A stretch of 64,000 nucleotides of DNA from Blastopirellula retiformator. Its GTDB lineage: Bacteria; Planctomycetota; Planctomycetia; Pirellulales; Pirellulaceae. The stretch is from NCBI RefSeq assembly GCF_007859755.1, contig NZ_SJPF01000004.1:908898-972897 (forward strand), in the 5' to 3' direction. Within the stretch, counting starts at the first letter, position 1; each line of letters opens with the position of its first letter. The notes under the pieces were generated by a model that ran no database searches, had not been told where the DNA came from, and saw only the letters and a list, made by a program, of their open reading frames with translations. A program made the position numbers and the translations under genes. Positions 1 through 7,391 of this stretch are shown here, in pieces.

Positions 1-1008
1 GATCACCTGTCCATCGCTCTTCATGGCTAACTGCTTTAGCGTGAGCAATGAGATCGTCTCCGGAATGAACCTCGCCGAACCATCGGCAAGCAAGAATTGA
101 ACGCCCCCAGGGTGCTCGGAGTTAAAATTCGCACCACTGCCCCAGGAGGCCAAGCATACTGAATCAGTGCAAGCTGAGTTGAGGGGATATACGATTGGCA
201 CTATTGCCTCGTATGACGCTGCTCCCGACCAACCGCCCGGACTATCACTGGGATCGAAGTACCCGAAATCGGCGAGTAAGGCTGATGTAAAATCGCCATG
301 CCAGCCCCCAGAAAGGCCTTGGCGGTAAACTGGATCATAGCCGTAAGCTGCAGCATTCGCCGTCCGACCGGGGTCTCGCCCCGCTTGTTCACCAATAATC
401 ACAGAGTTTGAGAGACCGTCGGTAATATCGCGAAAAGCAACGCCAACAAGACCGAGCATCGACCCGTTATCGCATGCGTAAGCACCCGTTATAGTTTTTT
501 CACACTTTCCACTGGTCGCAAGATTTCCCGCGACGCTTGGGTCAGCAGCCCCGTTCACACCAAGATAAGTGTGGTATTGCAGTCGACCGGGATTCTCGCC
601 GAATTGATCAACGAACGGATCAACGACGCTTGAGGGGCAGTTAAGAGCATCCACTAAGACGCCAGACAGCACGTCTACGTTGTTACTGCCTGAGTTCGAG
701 TAGAAGTCAAGGCCGAGGTCGTAGGTGAGCTGATCCGTAATCGTCCGCTGCTCAAGGAACGGCAGAAGACAAACCTTCCAATTTATGCTGGCCACGTTGC
801 CAGGCGGCAGCTCTTGGTAGGTATCGTGGTAGTTGTGAGTGGCCAAACCAAGTTGCTTTAGATTGTTGGAGCAACTCATCCGTCTTGCTGCTTCACGAGC
901 TTGCTGAACTGCCGGCAACAGAAGTGCGATTAGAACCCCAATAATTGCGATTACGACCAGCAATTCCACGAGCGTGAAGCCGTGCTTGGGCGATTTATGA
1001 CAGACCAT
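1..1008 (-). CDS. DUF1559 domain pilin-like secreted protein (3' end outside window)
   Basis: The gene starts at an ATG at 1008, preceded by a strong AGGAGG site at 1018-1023, and stays open to base 1, so the C-terminus is missing. The N-terminus carries a type IV prepilin signal (GFTLVELL at residues 10-17) followed by a hydrophobic helix and the sequence QQAREAARR, which is typical of planctomycete DUF1559 proteins. Near the visible end, His299 is followed nine residues later by Asp309-Gly310, the H-X9-DG motif of this family. Such proteins are expected to be processed by a prepilin peptidase and to sit at the cell surface. Planctomycetes carry dozens of paralogues of unknown individual function. 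Confidence 0.9.
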   Translation of the reverse strand, partial: MVCHKSPKHGFTLVELLVVIAIIGVLIALLLPAVQQAREAARRMSCSNNLKQLGLATHNYHDTYQELPPGNVASINWKVCLLPFLEQRTITDQLTYDLGLDFYSNSGSNNVDVLSGVLVDALNCPSSVVDPFVDQFGENPGRLQYHTYLGVNGAADPSVAGNLATSGKCEKTITGAYACDNGSMLGLVGVAFRDITDGLSNSVIIGEQAGRDPGRTANAAAYGYDPVYRQGLSGGWHGDFTSALLADFGYFDPSDSPGGWSGAASYEAIVPIVYPLNSACTDSVCLASWGSGANFNSEHPGGVQFLLADGSARFIPETISLLTLKQLAMKSDGQVI

Positions 1009-1434
1009 GGCGTAATTCCTCCTTAGGATGAGGCCACTGAAAGTAAGAAGAGAATTTGATGGGCTCTGGGGGGGCAATCCAGAAGCCTATTACTTTGCAG
1101 AATGGGGGAAGCGATGAGCCAGCTGCCGACAAATCGTTTGATTGCAGCAGCGGTTGCTAAACAATACATGCGACACTCGCAGCAAAAGTGCCTCAAGATT
1201 TTCACGAAAGCAATGAAGTGGAACATGGTCAGCTGCCAGCAGGTACCCATGCCTTGCCCGTCTGACTGCAACACAGCTAGGCATTCTTGACTATCTTTCC
1301 GTTTTCTTGTCCGAACTGGCGCCAGATTCCATCCGAACGGGTCGGGCCAACCTAGCCAGCAGCGGCAATGAATTTAATTCCGGGTTTCTTCGGTATATTT
1401 TTACGGAGCAGAAAAGGTGTCAGGACTCTTTGTG
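1009..1434. other. Gene-free stretch upstream of the DUF1559 gene
   Basis: This 426-base gap lies between the start of the DUF1559 gene and the end of the first RAYT gene. The short reading frames in it show no recognisable motif or ribosome site. It presumably holds the DUF1559 promoter. The last 30 bases (about 1406-1434) contain the REP-like end of the RAYT element. Confidence 0.5.
1405..1434. repeat. REP-like end of the first RAYT element
   Basis: A sequence starting GCAGAAAAGGTGTCAGGACT lies directly after the RAYT stop. Its partner, in inverted orientation, lies beyond the RAYT start at about 2145-2190 (AAAGAGTCCTGAT followed by CACCTTTTCTGA). The pair brackets the gene in the way REP sequences bracket RAYT genes. 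Confidence 0.6.
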
Positions 1435-2115
1435 TCAACCAGGCGCTACCTTCTTCGGCCTGCCGCGGGGGCGGAGGGTGGAATCTAGGTTCAGGCGGCG
1501 GACGGTTGATTGGGTCCAATCGGGATCGCCGAAGGGGGAGCCTCGGCGGATCGCGTGGCGGACGGCGTCGACTTCTATCTTGGACATCGCCTGATTGACT
1601 CGGGCTTTCCAATGACCAGGTCGGGCGATCGGCCACGGCGTCAGGAGATCTGGCTTTCGCCTCGGCTTGGCCAACCAACGGGCGAGCGATCCCCATTTCC
1701 AGTCTTCGGCCAGAGTTGCCAGGCCAGCCTGCCGGGCATTGCGTTCGACAAAACGACATACGACCAGAAAGTGCCCGTCGTCTTGCACCGGAAAACTCTT
1801 GAACCGCCCTTGATAGATGTGCCCTTTGACGGAAGTGTGGCGGTGCGCGTGTCGGCGCATCGTGTGCGTCAGGGTGACCCACCGCAGCAAGTCGCTCATG
1901 CCGCCGTCAGCGGTGGGGCGGACGACCAAATGCCAATGGTTGGGCATCAGTTGGTAGGCTAAAATTTGACACGGGTACCGCGACAGCCCCTCGGCCAAGA
2001 TGCGCTCGAACGCGTCGAAATCGTCCGGCGTATCGAAGATCGCCGCCCGAGAGTTGCCTCGATTCAAGGCATGATAAATGCCGCCGGCTTCGTCTGCTCG
2101 CTTCGGTCTACCCAC
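1435..2115 (-). CDS. REP-associated tyrosine transposase-like protein (RAYT), probably inactive
   Basis: This 226-residue protein belongs to the Y1 transposase (IS200-like/RAYT) family. These enzymes nick single-stranded DNA at REP hairpins using an HUH metal site and a tyrosine nucleophile. The HUH site is present as HWH at residues 60-62 in the context LMPNHWHLV. The helix that normally carries the nucleophile reads CRFVERNARQ, with Phe122 where the second RAYT of this window has Tyr122 (CRYVERNPLR). The codon at 1750-1752 is TTT, so strand cleavage is doubtful. A REP-like sequence lies just after the stop and a related one before the start, followed by a 15-bp tandem array. The C-terminus ends in a basic RPRGRPKK-type tail. 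The family call is firm; loss of activity is inferred. Confidence 0.85.
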   Translation of the reverse strand: MGRPKRADEAGGIYHALNRGNSRAAIFDTPDDFDAFERILAEGLSRYPCQILAYQLMPNHWHLVVRPTADGGMSDLLRWVTLTHTMRRHAHRHTSVKGHIYQGRFKSFPVQDDGHFLVVCRFVERNARQAGLATLAEDWKWGSLARWLAKPRRKPDLLTPWPIARPGHWKARVNQAMSKIEVDAVRHAIRRGSPFGDPDWTQSTVRRLNLDSTLRPRGRPKKVAPG

Positions 2116-2180
2116 GACAGCAGGGTATCATGTGCTGGCGGAGGAAAAAAAGAGTCCTGATCCCTGATCCCCTGATCCCA

Positions 2181-2400
2181 CCTTTTCTGATCTCACCTTT
2201 TCTGGTCTCACCTTTTCTGATCTCACCTTTTCTGATCTCACCTTTTCTGATCTCACCTTTTCTGATCTCACCTTTTCTGATCTCACCTTTTCTGATCTCA
2301 CCTTTTCTGATCTCACCTTTTCTGATCTCACCTTTTCTGATCTCACCTTTTCTGATCTCACCTTTTCTGATCTCACCTTTTCTGATCTCACCTTTTCTGA
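2181..2400. repeat. Tandem array of a 15-bp unit, about 15 copies
   Basis: The unit CCTTTTCTGATCTCA is repeated head to tail about 15 times. Only the second copy differs (CTGG for CTGA) and the last copy runs into unique sequence. It lies about 65 bases upstream of the RAYT start. Because the period is a multiple of three, both strands read as long pentapeptide repeats, but no start site or ribosome site supports a protein. The unit resembles the REP end beside it (CCTTTTCTG), so the array probably grew from that end by slippage. Confidence 0.95.
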
Positions 2401-2779
2401 TCCGCCAGCACCCACAACCGTCGCCATCAGTGCAAGCGGGGGATTCGTTAGAGCCGGGCTAGTCGGAAGAGGCGGTTGGCCGCAAGGGTGCGAGAGAACG
2501 ACTCAGGGAAGCCCGGGGCGCTCTGGGGTACAAGGCGCTACCTCGACATGGACCGCCTGCACGAACTGGAGGAGCACGAGGACGACAATTTTCCAGAGCC
2601 AGGCTGAAAATCAAAAGAGCGCAACTTGACGGACGGTACCTTATTTTCTCACTTCTATTTTTTGCACAGGACGGGCATTTGCGGCGCGAAACGCACGCCT
2701 TTAAAAAAACTCACAAGAGGAGCTTGGCACGCCGATCGTTCACATGTAAACTTAATGTACCCCAGGAGAACTTGAACAC
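2401..2779. other. Gene-free stretch between the tandem array and the MarR cluster
   Basis: No complete gene is supported here. A short open stretch ending at about 2607 on the plus strand reads RYLDMDRLHELEEHEDDN and then stops. It looks like the tail of a lost gene but cannot be assigned. The segment near 2650-2735 is AT-richer, as expected for a promoter, and ends in the first copy of the palindromic operator at 2738. Confidence 0.4.
2738..2751. promoter_or_regulatory. Candidate MarR operator, copy 1
   Basis: The near-palindrome GTTCACATGTAAAC ends 28 bases before the ATG of the first MarR gene. An identical 14-mer occurs at 3266 and close variants at 4141 and 6010, each in front of a gene of the same cluster. 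This suggests the MarR protein represses its own gene and the cluster. Confidence 0.65.
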
Positions 2780-3250
2780 ATGGCGCCAACACTACAAAGC
2801 GAACTGAAGAAGCGCGGTCCGTTCGACTCCCTCGAGCAGGAGGCGATGCTAGCGTTGATGCGAACGTCGGATTTGCTGGAAAATCGCCTGGCTCGGCTGT
2901 TTCGTGAATACGGATTGACGCTTACGCAATACAACGTGCTGCGAATCCTGCGGGGCGAGGGCAAGCCGTTGCCATGCCTGGAAGTTGCCGAGCGGATGAT
3001 TCAGGTGGCTCCAGCGATCACCAGAGTGGTTGATCAACTCCTCAAGCTCAAGTTCATTACGAAGACGCAATCCAGTTCAGACCGACGCGTGTTTGAGATC
3101 GAATTGACTTCAGCGGCCGCCAAGTTGCTGAAGAAGATGGACCAACCGGTACTCGACCTTCATGCATCGCTTTTAAGCAGCGTGAAGAAAAGTGATTTGC
3201 GTTCGATCATCCACACCTTGGAAGCGGTTCGTAGCAGCGTAGCGGATTGA
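2780..3250 (+). CDS. MarR family transcriptional regulator
   Basis: This 156-residue protein has the MarR winged-helix layout: an N-terminal helix, then a DNA-binding core from about residue 45 to 110 (LTLTQYNVLRILRGEG, LEVAERM, and a wing with SSSDRRVFEIELT). MarR proteins are usually dimeric repressors released by phenolic or oxidising ligands. The start ATG at 2780 follows CCAGGAGAAC at about 2761-2770. A palindrome lies just upstream, and identical or similar sites precede the downstream pirin and hydrolase genes, so autoregulation and control of the cluster is the simplest reading. A second, distinct MarR gene lies at 5526. Confidence 0.9.
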   Translation: MAPTLQSELKKRGPFDSLEQEAMLALMRTSDLLENRLARLFREYGLTLTQYNVLRILRGEGKPLPCLEVAERMIQVAPAITRVVDQLLKLKFITKTQSSSDRRVFEIELTSAAAKLLKKMDQPVLDLHASLLSSVKKSDLRSIIHTLEAVRSSVAD

Positions 3251-3265
3251 GTTTTTGCACGTGTA

Positions 3266-3279
3266 GTTCACATGTAAAC
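3266..3279. promoter_or_regulatory. Candidate MarR operator, copy 2
   Basis: GTTCACATGTAAAC, identical to copy 1, lies between the MarR stop and the pirin ATG at 3307. Its position argues for that ATG as the true start, because an upstream in-frame codon at 3247 would put the operator inside the gene. Confidence 0.65.
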
Positions 3280-3306
3280 CATAGCAATGGATTTTTGGAA
3301 ACGAAA

Positions 3307-4110
3307 ATGAATCGAAGAAACGCACTATCTCTCACTGCAGCCGGGCTGATTCATATTTCTGCGCTATCGGAAAGTGCTTTGGCGGAGGGCCTAGAAAGTG
3401 GCCGCTCAGCAGATCTGCTCGTGCGGCAGGCGGCCGAGCGTGGTCACTCGGATCTTGGATGGCTCAAGAGCTACCACTCATTTTCGTTTGGCGGCTACTA
3501 CGACCAAAGGCACATGGGCTTTCGATCGTTGAGGGTCATCAACGATGACAAGATCGCCGCAGGACGTGGCTTTCCTACGCACCCTCACCGAGACATGGAA
3601 ATCATTTCCTACGTTCTCGATGGAGCGCTTCAACACAAAGACAGTACAGGGAAGGGCGCGATCATCACGCCAGACGACATTCAAATGATGTCAGCAGGAA
3701 CCGGCATCACGCACAGCGAATACAACCCGTCCCGAACCGAGGTCAATCACTTTCTGCAGATTTGGATTCAGCCGTCCATGCGGGGCGTCCAACCACGCTA
3801 CAGCGATGGAAAGGTAAGGGCCAACGATACACGTAACCAGTGGAAGCGAATCGTCGGGCCGGATGGTAGCGACGGCACCGTTTCGGTTTACCAGGACGCC
3901 ATCATCTTTGCGACCAAGCTCGACGCTAGGCAATCGCTCGATTACACCGTCGAAAAGGGCCGCCACGCGTGGCTTCAAGTCGCGAGAGGTTCCATGACGG
4001 TGAATGGAACGAAGCTTCAGGCCGGGGACGCGATTGCGACGAGCCGAGCGACTCAACTGCACGCGGTCGCGGAGGAAAAAACCGACGCCTTGCTTTTCGA
4101 TCTCGGCTAG
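3307..4110 (+). CDS. Exported pirin-family protein (YhaK-like bicupin)
   Basis: This 267-residue protein has a short N-terminal leader (MNRRNALSLTAAG, ending near SALA) with a twin-arginine look, followed by a pirin domain. The metal ligands of the N-terminal cupin are His92, His94 (THPHRDME), His136 and Glu138 (THSEYN). The family includes quercetin 2,3-dioxygenases and redox-responsive iron proteins. The ATG at 3307 is preferred over the in-frame codon at 3247 because it leaves a proper leader and keeps the operator outside the gene. A leaderless paralogue follows at 4172. Export of a pirin is unusual; the TAT assignment is by eye and the leader is weakly hydrophobic. Confidence 0.85.
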   Translation: MNRRNALSLTAAGLIHISALSESALAEGLESGRSADLLVRQAAERGHSDLGWLKSYHSFSFGGYYDQRHMGFRSLRVINDDKIAAGRGFPTHPHRDMEIISYVLDGALQHKDSTGKGAIITPDDIQMMSAGTGITHSEYNPSRTEVNHFLQIWIQPSMRGVQPRYSDGKVRANDTRNQWKRIVGPDGSDGTVSVYQDAIIFATKLDARQSLDYTVEKGRHAWLQVARGSMTVNGTKLQAGDAIATSRATQLHAVAEEKTDALLFDLG

Positions 4111-4140
4111 TCAACGGACTCAAAAAATTTTCACCACTTA

Positions 4141-4154
4141 GTTTACATGTCCAC
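4141..4154. promoter_or_regulatory. Candidate MarR operator, copy 3 (one half-site good)
   Basis: GTTTACATGTCCAC lies 17 bases before the ATG of the second pirin. The left half matches the other copies and the right half is degenerate (CCAC for AAAC). Confidence 0.5.
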
Positions 4155-4171
4155 TACAGGAGAAGCAAAAG

Positions 4172-4870
4172 ATGTTCACGATTCGACGCTCTGAAGAACG
4201 AGGCCACGCAGATCACGGCTGGCTAAACTCGTATCACACCTTTTCATTTGCTGGGTATCGGGACCCCAATCACATGGGCTTCCGCTCGCTTCGTGTTATG
4301 AACGAAGACCGAGTGGCCGCCGGCCAGGGTTTTGGGACTCACGTGCATAGCGATATGGAAATCGTTTCCTATGTCCTCGACGGTGAACTGGAGCACAAGG
4401 ATTCGATGGGAAACGGCGAAGTCCTTCGTCCCGGCGAATTTCAACGCATCACGGCAGGAACCGGGATCACGCACAGTGAATTCAATCCTTCTGCGGACAA
4501 GCCGACGCACTTCTACCAAATCTGGTTGTTGCCGGAACGAAAGGGAATTGAACCCGGTTACGAACAAAAGGCGTTTGATCCTTCCGGACGCGAGAACCAA
4601 TGGCAGTTGGTTGCGTCACCTGACGCCAAAGATGGCTCGTTGCTTATCCATCAGGATGCGAACATCTATCTCGCAGATCTCGAGCCAGGCAAAGAACTGA
4701 CGTTCGAGATGCCCAGCGATCGCCACTTGTGGCTGCAAGTCTTGCGAGGCGCAGTTGAAGTTGTTGGTCACGACCTCCAAACAAGCGACGCAATCGCCGT
4801 CAGCGACGAATCAGAAGTATCCATCAAGGCATCCTCTGATGCGGAACTGATGTTATTCGATTTGGCTTAG
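4172..4870 (+). CDS. Pirin-family protein (YhaK-like bicupin), cytoplasmic
   Basis: This 232-residue pirin has no signal peptide. The expected metal ligands are His57, His59, His101 and Glu103 (THVHSDME and THSEFN), at almost the same numbers as in human pirin. A ribosome site, CAGGAGA, lies at 4157-4163. Pirins of this class can act as quercetinases or redox sensors; the substrate here is unknown. It is similar throughout to the upstream exported copy, which suggests duplication followed by relocation of one copy to the envelope. An operator-like palindrome sits directly upstream. Confidence 0.9.
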   Translation: MFTIRRSEERGHADHGWLNSYHTFSFAGYRDPNHMGFRSLRVMNEDRVAAGQGFGTHVHSDMEIVSYVLDGELEHKDSMGNGEVLRPGEFQRITAGTGITHSEFNPSADKPTHFYQIWLLPERKGIEPGYEQKAFDPSGRENQWQLVASPDAKDGSLLIHQDANIYLADLEPGKELTFEMPSDRHLWLQVLRGAVEVVGHDLQTSDAIAVSDESEVSIKASSDAELMLFDLA

Positions 4871-4940
4871 CTGCCTGTTGAAAAATGCCATCGTGGCATT
4901 TTCCAACCTCGCCAGGCTCAGAGCATAGCTCTTCGCGGCT
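4868..4940. repeat. Dispersed intergenic repeat with a near-identical inverted copy at 62924
   Basis: This 73-base segment starts at the stop of the second pirin and contains the palindrome AAAATGCCATCGTGGCATTT. The reverse complement of 62924-62996 matches it at 71 of 73 positions by direct reading. More hairpins follow it: AAAATAACGAC paired with GTCGTTATTTT, GATCGCA with TGCGATC, and CAGTCCGT with ACGGACTG. The whole gap 4871-5106 is built of such palindromes. Confidence 0.9.
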
Positions 4941-5106
4941 CGCAAAATAACGACTTACGTCGTTATTTTGGGATCGCATCCGTGCGATCACGCAGTCCGT
5001 CGAGAAAATCAACGGACTGTTAGTGCTTTGCAAAGTCAAACTTCAACCTGGGCCGACAGCCTGCGTTTCACTCCCTCTTTTTAAAAATCCCATATAGGAA
5101 ACCCTT

Positions 5107-5529
5107 ATGAACCGTTACCTCTCTCTCGCCGGTCGAATCATGATCGCCACAATCTTCTTCATGAGTGCAGTAGGCAACAAAATTCCGAACTTCAGCGGTG
5201 TATCACAGTACATGGCCGCAGAAGGCGTTCCGTTACCGAGCGTGATGTTGTTTGGCGGCATCGTTTTCTTAATCGCTGGCAGTCTCTCTGTGATTGCGGG
5301 GTACAAGACCCAAATCGGCGCGGGGTTACTGCTTGTGTTCCTGATTTTTGCGACTTACTTCTTCCACGATTTCTGGACATTGGAGGGCGAAGCGCGTCAG
5401 CAGCAAATGATCCAATTCATGAAGAACCTGTCTTTGATGGGGACGATGGTTTTCCTGATGGCCAATGGTTCAGGACTTCTGAGTATTGACGACCAGTCTC
5501 CCAAATCAACGGAGGAAACGCAGCCATGA
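5107..5529 (+). CDS. DoxX family membrane protein
   Basis: This 140-residue protein has about four hydrophobic segments (roughly residues 8-24, 44-66, 70-88 and 105-122), as in DoxX/YphA proteins. These are small membrane proteins linked to thiol and redox homeostasis. The N-terminal part has the usual R-(I/L)-x-(I/L)-A-x-(I/L)-F-x-x-S-(A/G) layout ([16 protein letters not shown]). The stop overlaps the start of the following MarR gene by four bases, so the two are translationally coupled and the regulator may respond to the same stress. Confidence 0.88.
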   Translation: MNRYLSLAGRIMIATIFFMSAVGNKIPNFSGVSQYMAAEGVPLPSVMLFGGIVFLIAGSLSVIAGYKTQIGAGLLLVFLIFATYFFHDFWTLEGEARQQQMIQFMKNLSLMGTMVFLMANGSGLLSIDDQSPKSTEETQP

Positions 5530-5990
5530 GCCTTGCCCGATTCCTTCGTCGAGAAAACGACTTCGGTGCGCCGTTGCAAGAGATGTTCTTCACGACCATT
5601 TACACAGCAGACCAGTTTGAGAATCAACTCACAGCGTTTCTCAAGCCGTTCGGTTTGACCGCCTGCCAGTACGACATCCTCGCGATTCTGAAGGACGCTG
5701 GTGGGCGTTTGCCGACGGGCGAAATCAATGTCCGACTGGTGAAGCAAACTTCCGCCTTGGGAGCTTATGTCGATCGGTTGGTCAAAGCCGGCCTGGTTGC
5801 ACGCGAACGTGGTGACGAGGATCGGCGGCAGGTGCTCGTCGTGCTCACGGATGAAGGCGAAAGCACCCTCAACAGAATTCACGTTTCCTTAACAAACTGG
5901 GAGGAGCTGTTGATTGGTCATTTGACACAGTCCGAAGCTGACTCAGCCTCCAAAATCCTAAGGAAAGCTGCCAAACCGATGCCAAGGTAG
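5526..5990 (+). CDS. MarR family transcriptional regulator (second)
   Basis: This 154-residue protein has a MarR winged helix at about residues 45-110 ([38 protein letters not shown], and a wing with [13 protein letters not shown]). The ATG overlaps the DoxX stop (ATGA). It differs clearly from the first MarR of the cluster. Cys in the ACQYD segment could allow redox sensing as in OhrR-type regulators, but this is speculation. Confidence 0.9.
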   Translation: MSLARFLRRENDFGAPLQEMFFTTIYTADQFENQLTAFLKPFGLTACQYDILAILKDAGGRLPTGEINVRLVKQTSALGAYVDRLVKAGLVARERGDEDRRQVLVVLTDEGESTLNRIHVSLTNWEELLIGHLTQSEADSASKILRKAAKPMPR

Positions 5991-6009
5991 CGCATTTTTG
6001 TCTCATTCG

Positions 6010-6023
6010 GTTTACATGCAAAC
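6010..6023. promoter_or_regulatory. Candidate MarR operator, copy 4
   Basis: GTTTACATGCAAAC is a nearly perfect palindrome in the gap before the isochorismatase-like gene, 147 bases before its ATG. It matches the two copies near the first MarR gene at 12 of 14 positions. Confidence 0.6.
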
Positions 6024-6170
6024 ATACGAACTGTTGCCTTGTTCCGCGTTGATGCTGAACGCAACGACTTGTACAAGTCAACTCATGCCATGTGAGTCGC
6101 GTGAAGAACCATGCCGCTGACATCTCAACCAAATCTAACTTTTGTCAATTAAGAATCAGAGAGAATCGAC

Positions 6171-6842
6171 ATGACCAATATATTGCCCGAGACAGACGGT
6201 GGTCTGCTGACTGCGGACAACTGCGCGCTCGTTTTCATTGACCATCAACCACAGATGGCATTTGGAGTCGCCAATCAGATTGACCGGCAGCAATTAATCA
6301 ACAACGTGCTGCTGCTCGCCAAAGGCGCCAAAGAATTTGGCGTACCAACCATTCTAACGACCGTCGAAACCGAGTCCTTCAGCGGACCCATGTGGCCCCA
6401 ACTACTCGATGTATTCCCGGATCAAGAGCCGATTGAGCGAACCGGAATGAACTCGTGGGACACCGCCGAGTTCCGCGATGCAATCAAAGCAACGGGTAAG
6501 AAGAACATCATCATGTCGGGGCTGTGGACCGAAGTCTGCATTACGTGGCCGACGTTGAACATGATCAACGAAGGCTACAACATCTACGTGGTGGAGGACG
6601 CATGTGGCGGCACTTCCCAGGCTGCCCATGATGCAGCATTGTCACGGATGGTTCAGGCGGGTGCCGTACGCACGACGACGATTGGTACTGTGCTTGAATT
6701 CCAACGGGATTGGGCGAATCGTGATCATTACGACGCATTGATGCAGTTGTTCCGTGACCATGGCGGAGCGTACGGCATTGGCATCGAGTATTGCTACACC
6801 ATGGTGCACAAGGCTCCTTCGGCTCGCAAGGTAACAGGTTAG
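6171..6842 (+). CDS. Isochorismatase-family hydrolase (YcaC-like)
   Basis: This 223-residue cysteine hydrolase has Asp24 (VFIDHQPQM) and the nucleophile region SGLWTEVCITWP with Cys123, as in YcaC-type members. A polar cis-peptide-like segment precedes the cysteine, as usual. Substrates in this family range from isochorismate to nicotinamide and other amides; the real substrate of YcaC-like proteins is unknown. A ribosome site AGAGAGA lies at about 6159-6165. It is the first gene of a tight run with the ABM protein and the amidohydrolase, and an operator-like palindrome precedes it. Confidence 0.9.
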   Translation: MTNILPETDGGLLTADNCALVFIDHQPQMAFGVANQIDRQQLINNVLLLAKGAKEFGVPTILTTVETESFSGPMWPQLLDVFPDQEPIERTGMNSWDTAEFRDAIKATGKKNIIMSGLWTEVCITWPTLNMINEGYNIYVVEDACGGTSQAAHDAALSRMVQAGAVRTTTIGTVLEFQRDWANRDHYDALMQLFRDHGGAYGIGIEYCYTMVHKAPSARKVTG

Positions 6843-6851
6843 GAACGCGTT

Positions 6852-7391
6852 TTGGAAACCCAGCCAGTCCATGTTGCAGTCACTCGCATCGTTCGCGATG
6901 GCTCCGAAGCGGAGTTTGAAAGACTTCTGAAGCAATTCATCAGTCGTTCACTCGACGTTCCTGGGTCGTCGGGAGTCCTTGTGCTTCGTCCGCCGGCCGA
7001 TTCCGAGGCAAAGGAATATGGCTTGATGCGATCATTTGAGGACGAAGATGCGGCAGCCGCGTTTTACGACTCGAAGCTCTTCGCACAGTGGCTTGCGAGT
7101 ATCGAACCGTTGGTTGTGGGCGAACCAGTTCGTCGAAGACTCTCCGGGCTGGAGGCCTTTTTTCGTGGCGGCACATCCATGCCACCACGTTGGAAGATGG
7201 CCATTGTGACGTTTCTTGGCGTGCTCCCGGCAGTCTTGGTGTGGTCCAACGTACTTGGACCGTTAATGGCCGACCTGCATTGGCTCGTTGGTGCCATCGC
7301 GACCAACATCGCTGTCGTTGCAACGCTGACCTGGGGCGTTATGCCGATTCTCACGAAGCTTTTTCACCACTGGCTTCATCCAACTGAGTGA
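6852..7391 (+). CDS. ABM-domain protein with two C-terminal membrane helices
   Basis: This 179-residue protein starts with a TTG at 6852, placed six bases after AGGAA; the first in-frame ATG would cut into the domain. Residues 5-90 form a dimeric alpha-beta ferredoxin-like ABM fold (VHVAVTRIVRDGSEAEFERL). Residues about 113-135 and 143-166 are hydrophobic helices. ABM proteins act on quinones or as small monooxygenases. Proteins with this C-terminal extension are sometimes annotated as antibiotic biosynthesis monooxygenases of unknown role. The stop overlaps the start of the amidohydrolase. Confidence 0.82.
   Translation: METQPVHVAVTRIVRDGSEAEFERLLKQFISRSLDVPGSSGVLVLRPPADSEAKEYGLMRSFEDEDAAAAFYDSKLFAQWLASIEPLVVGEPVRRRLSGLEAFFRGGTSMPPRWKMAIVTFLGVLPAVLVWSNVLGPLMADLHWLVGAIATNIAVVATLTWGVMPILTKLFHHWLHPTE

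Noticed and set aside
2181-2400. CRISPR array
   Set aside because: The repeat is contiguous without spacers and no cas gene is present.
2128-2462. Long open frames on both strands through the tandem array, reading as pentapeptide repeats
   Set aside because: They arise because the 15-bp period keeps every frame open. No start signal, no domain and no flanking coding sequence support them.
3247-3306. Longer N-terminus for the exported pirin
   Set aside because: It would cover the operator palindrome and overlap the MarR stop region, and would put a non-leader sequence before a normal leader.
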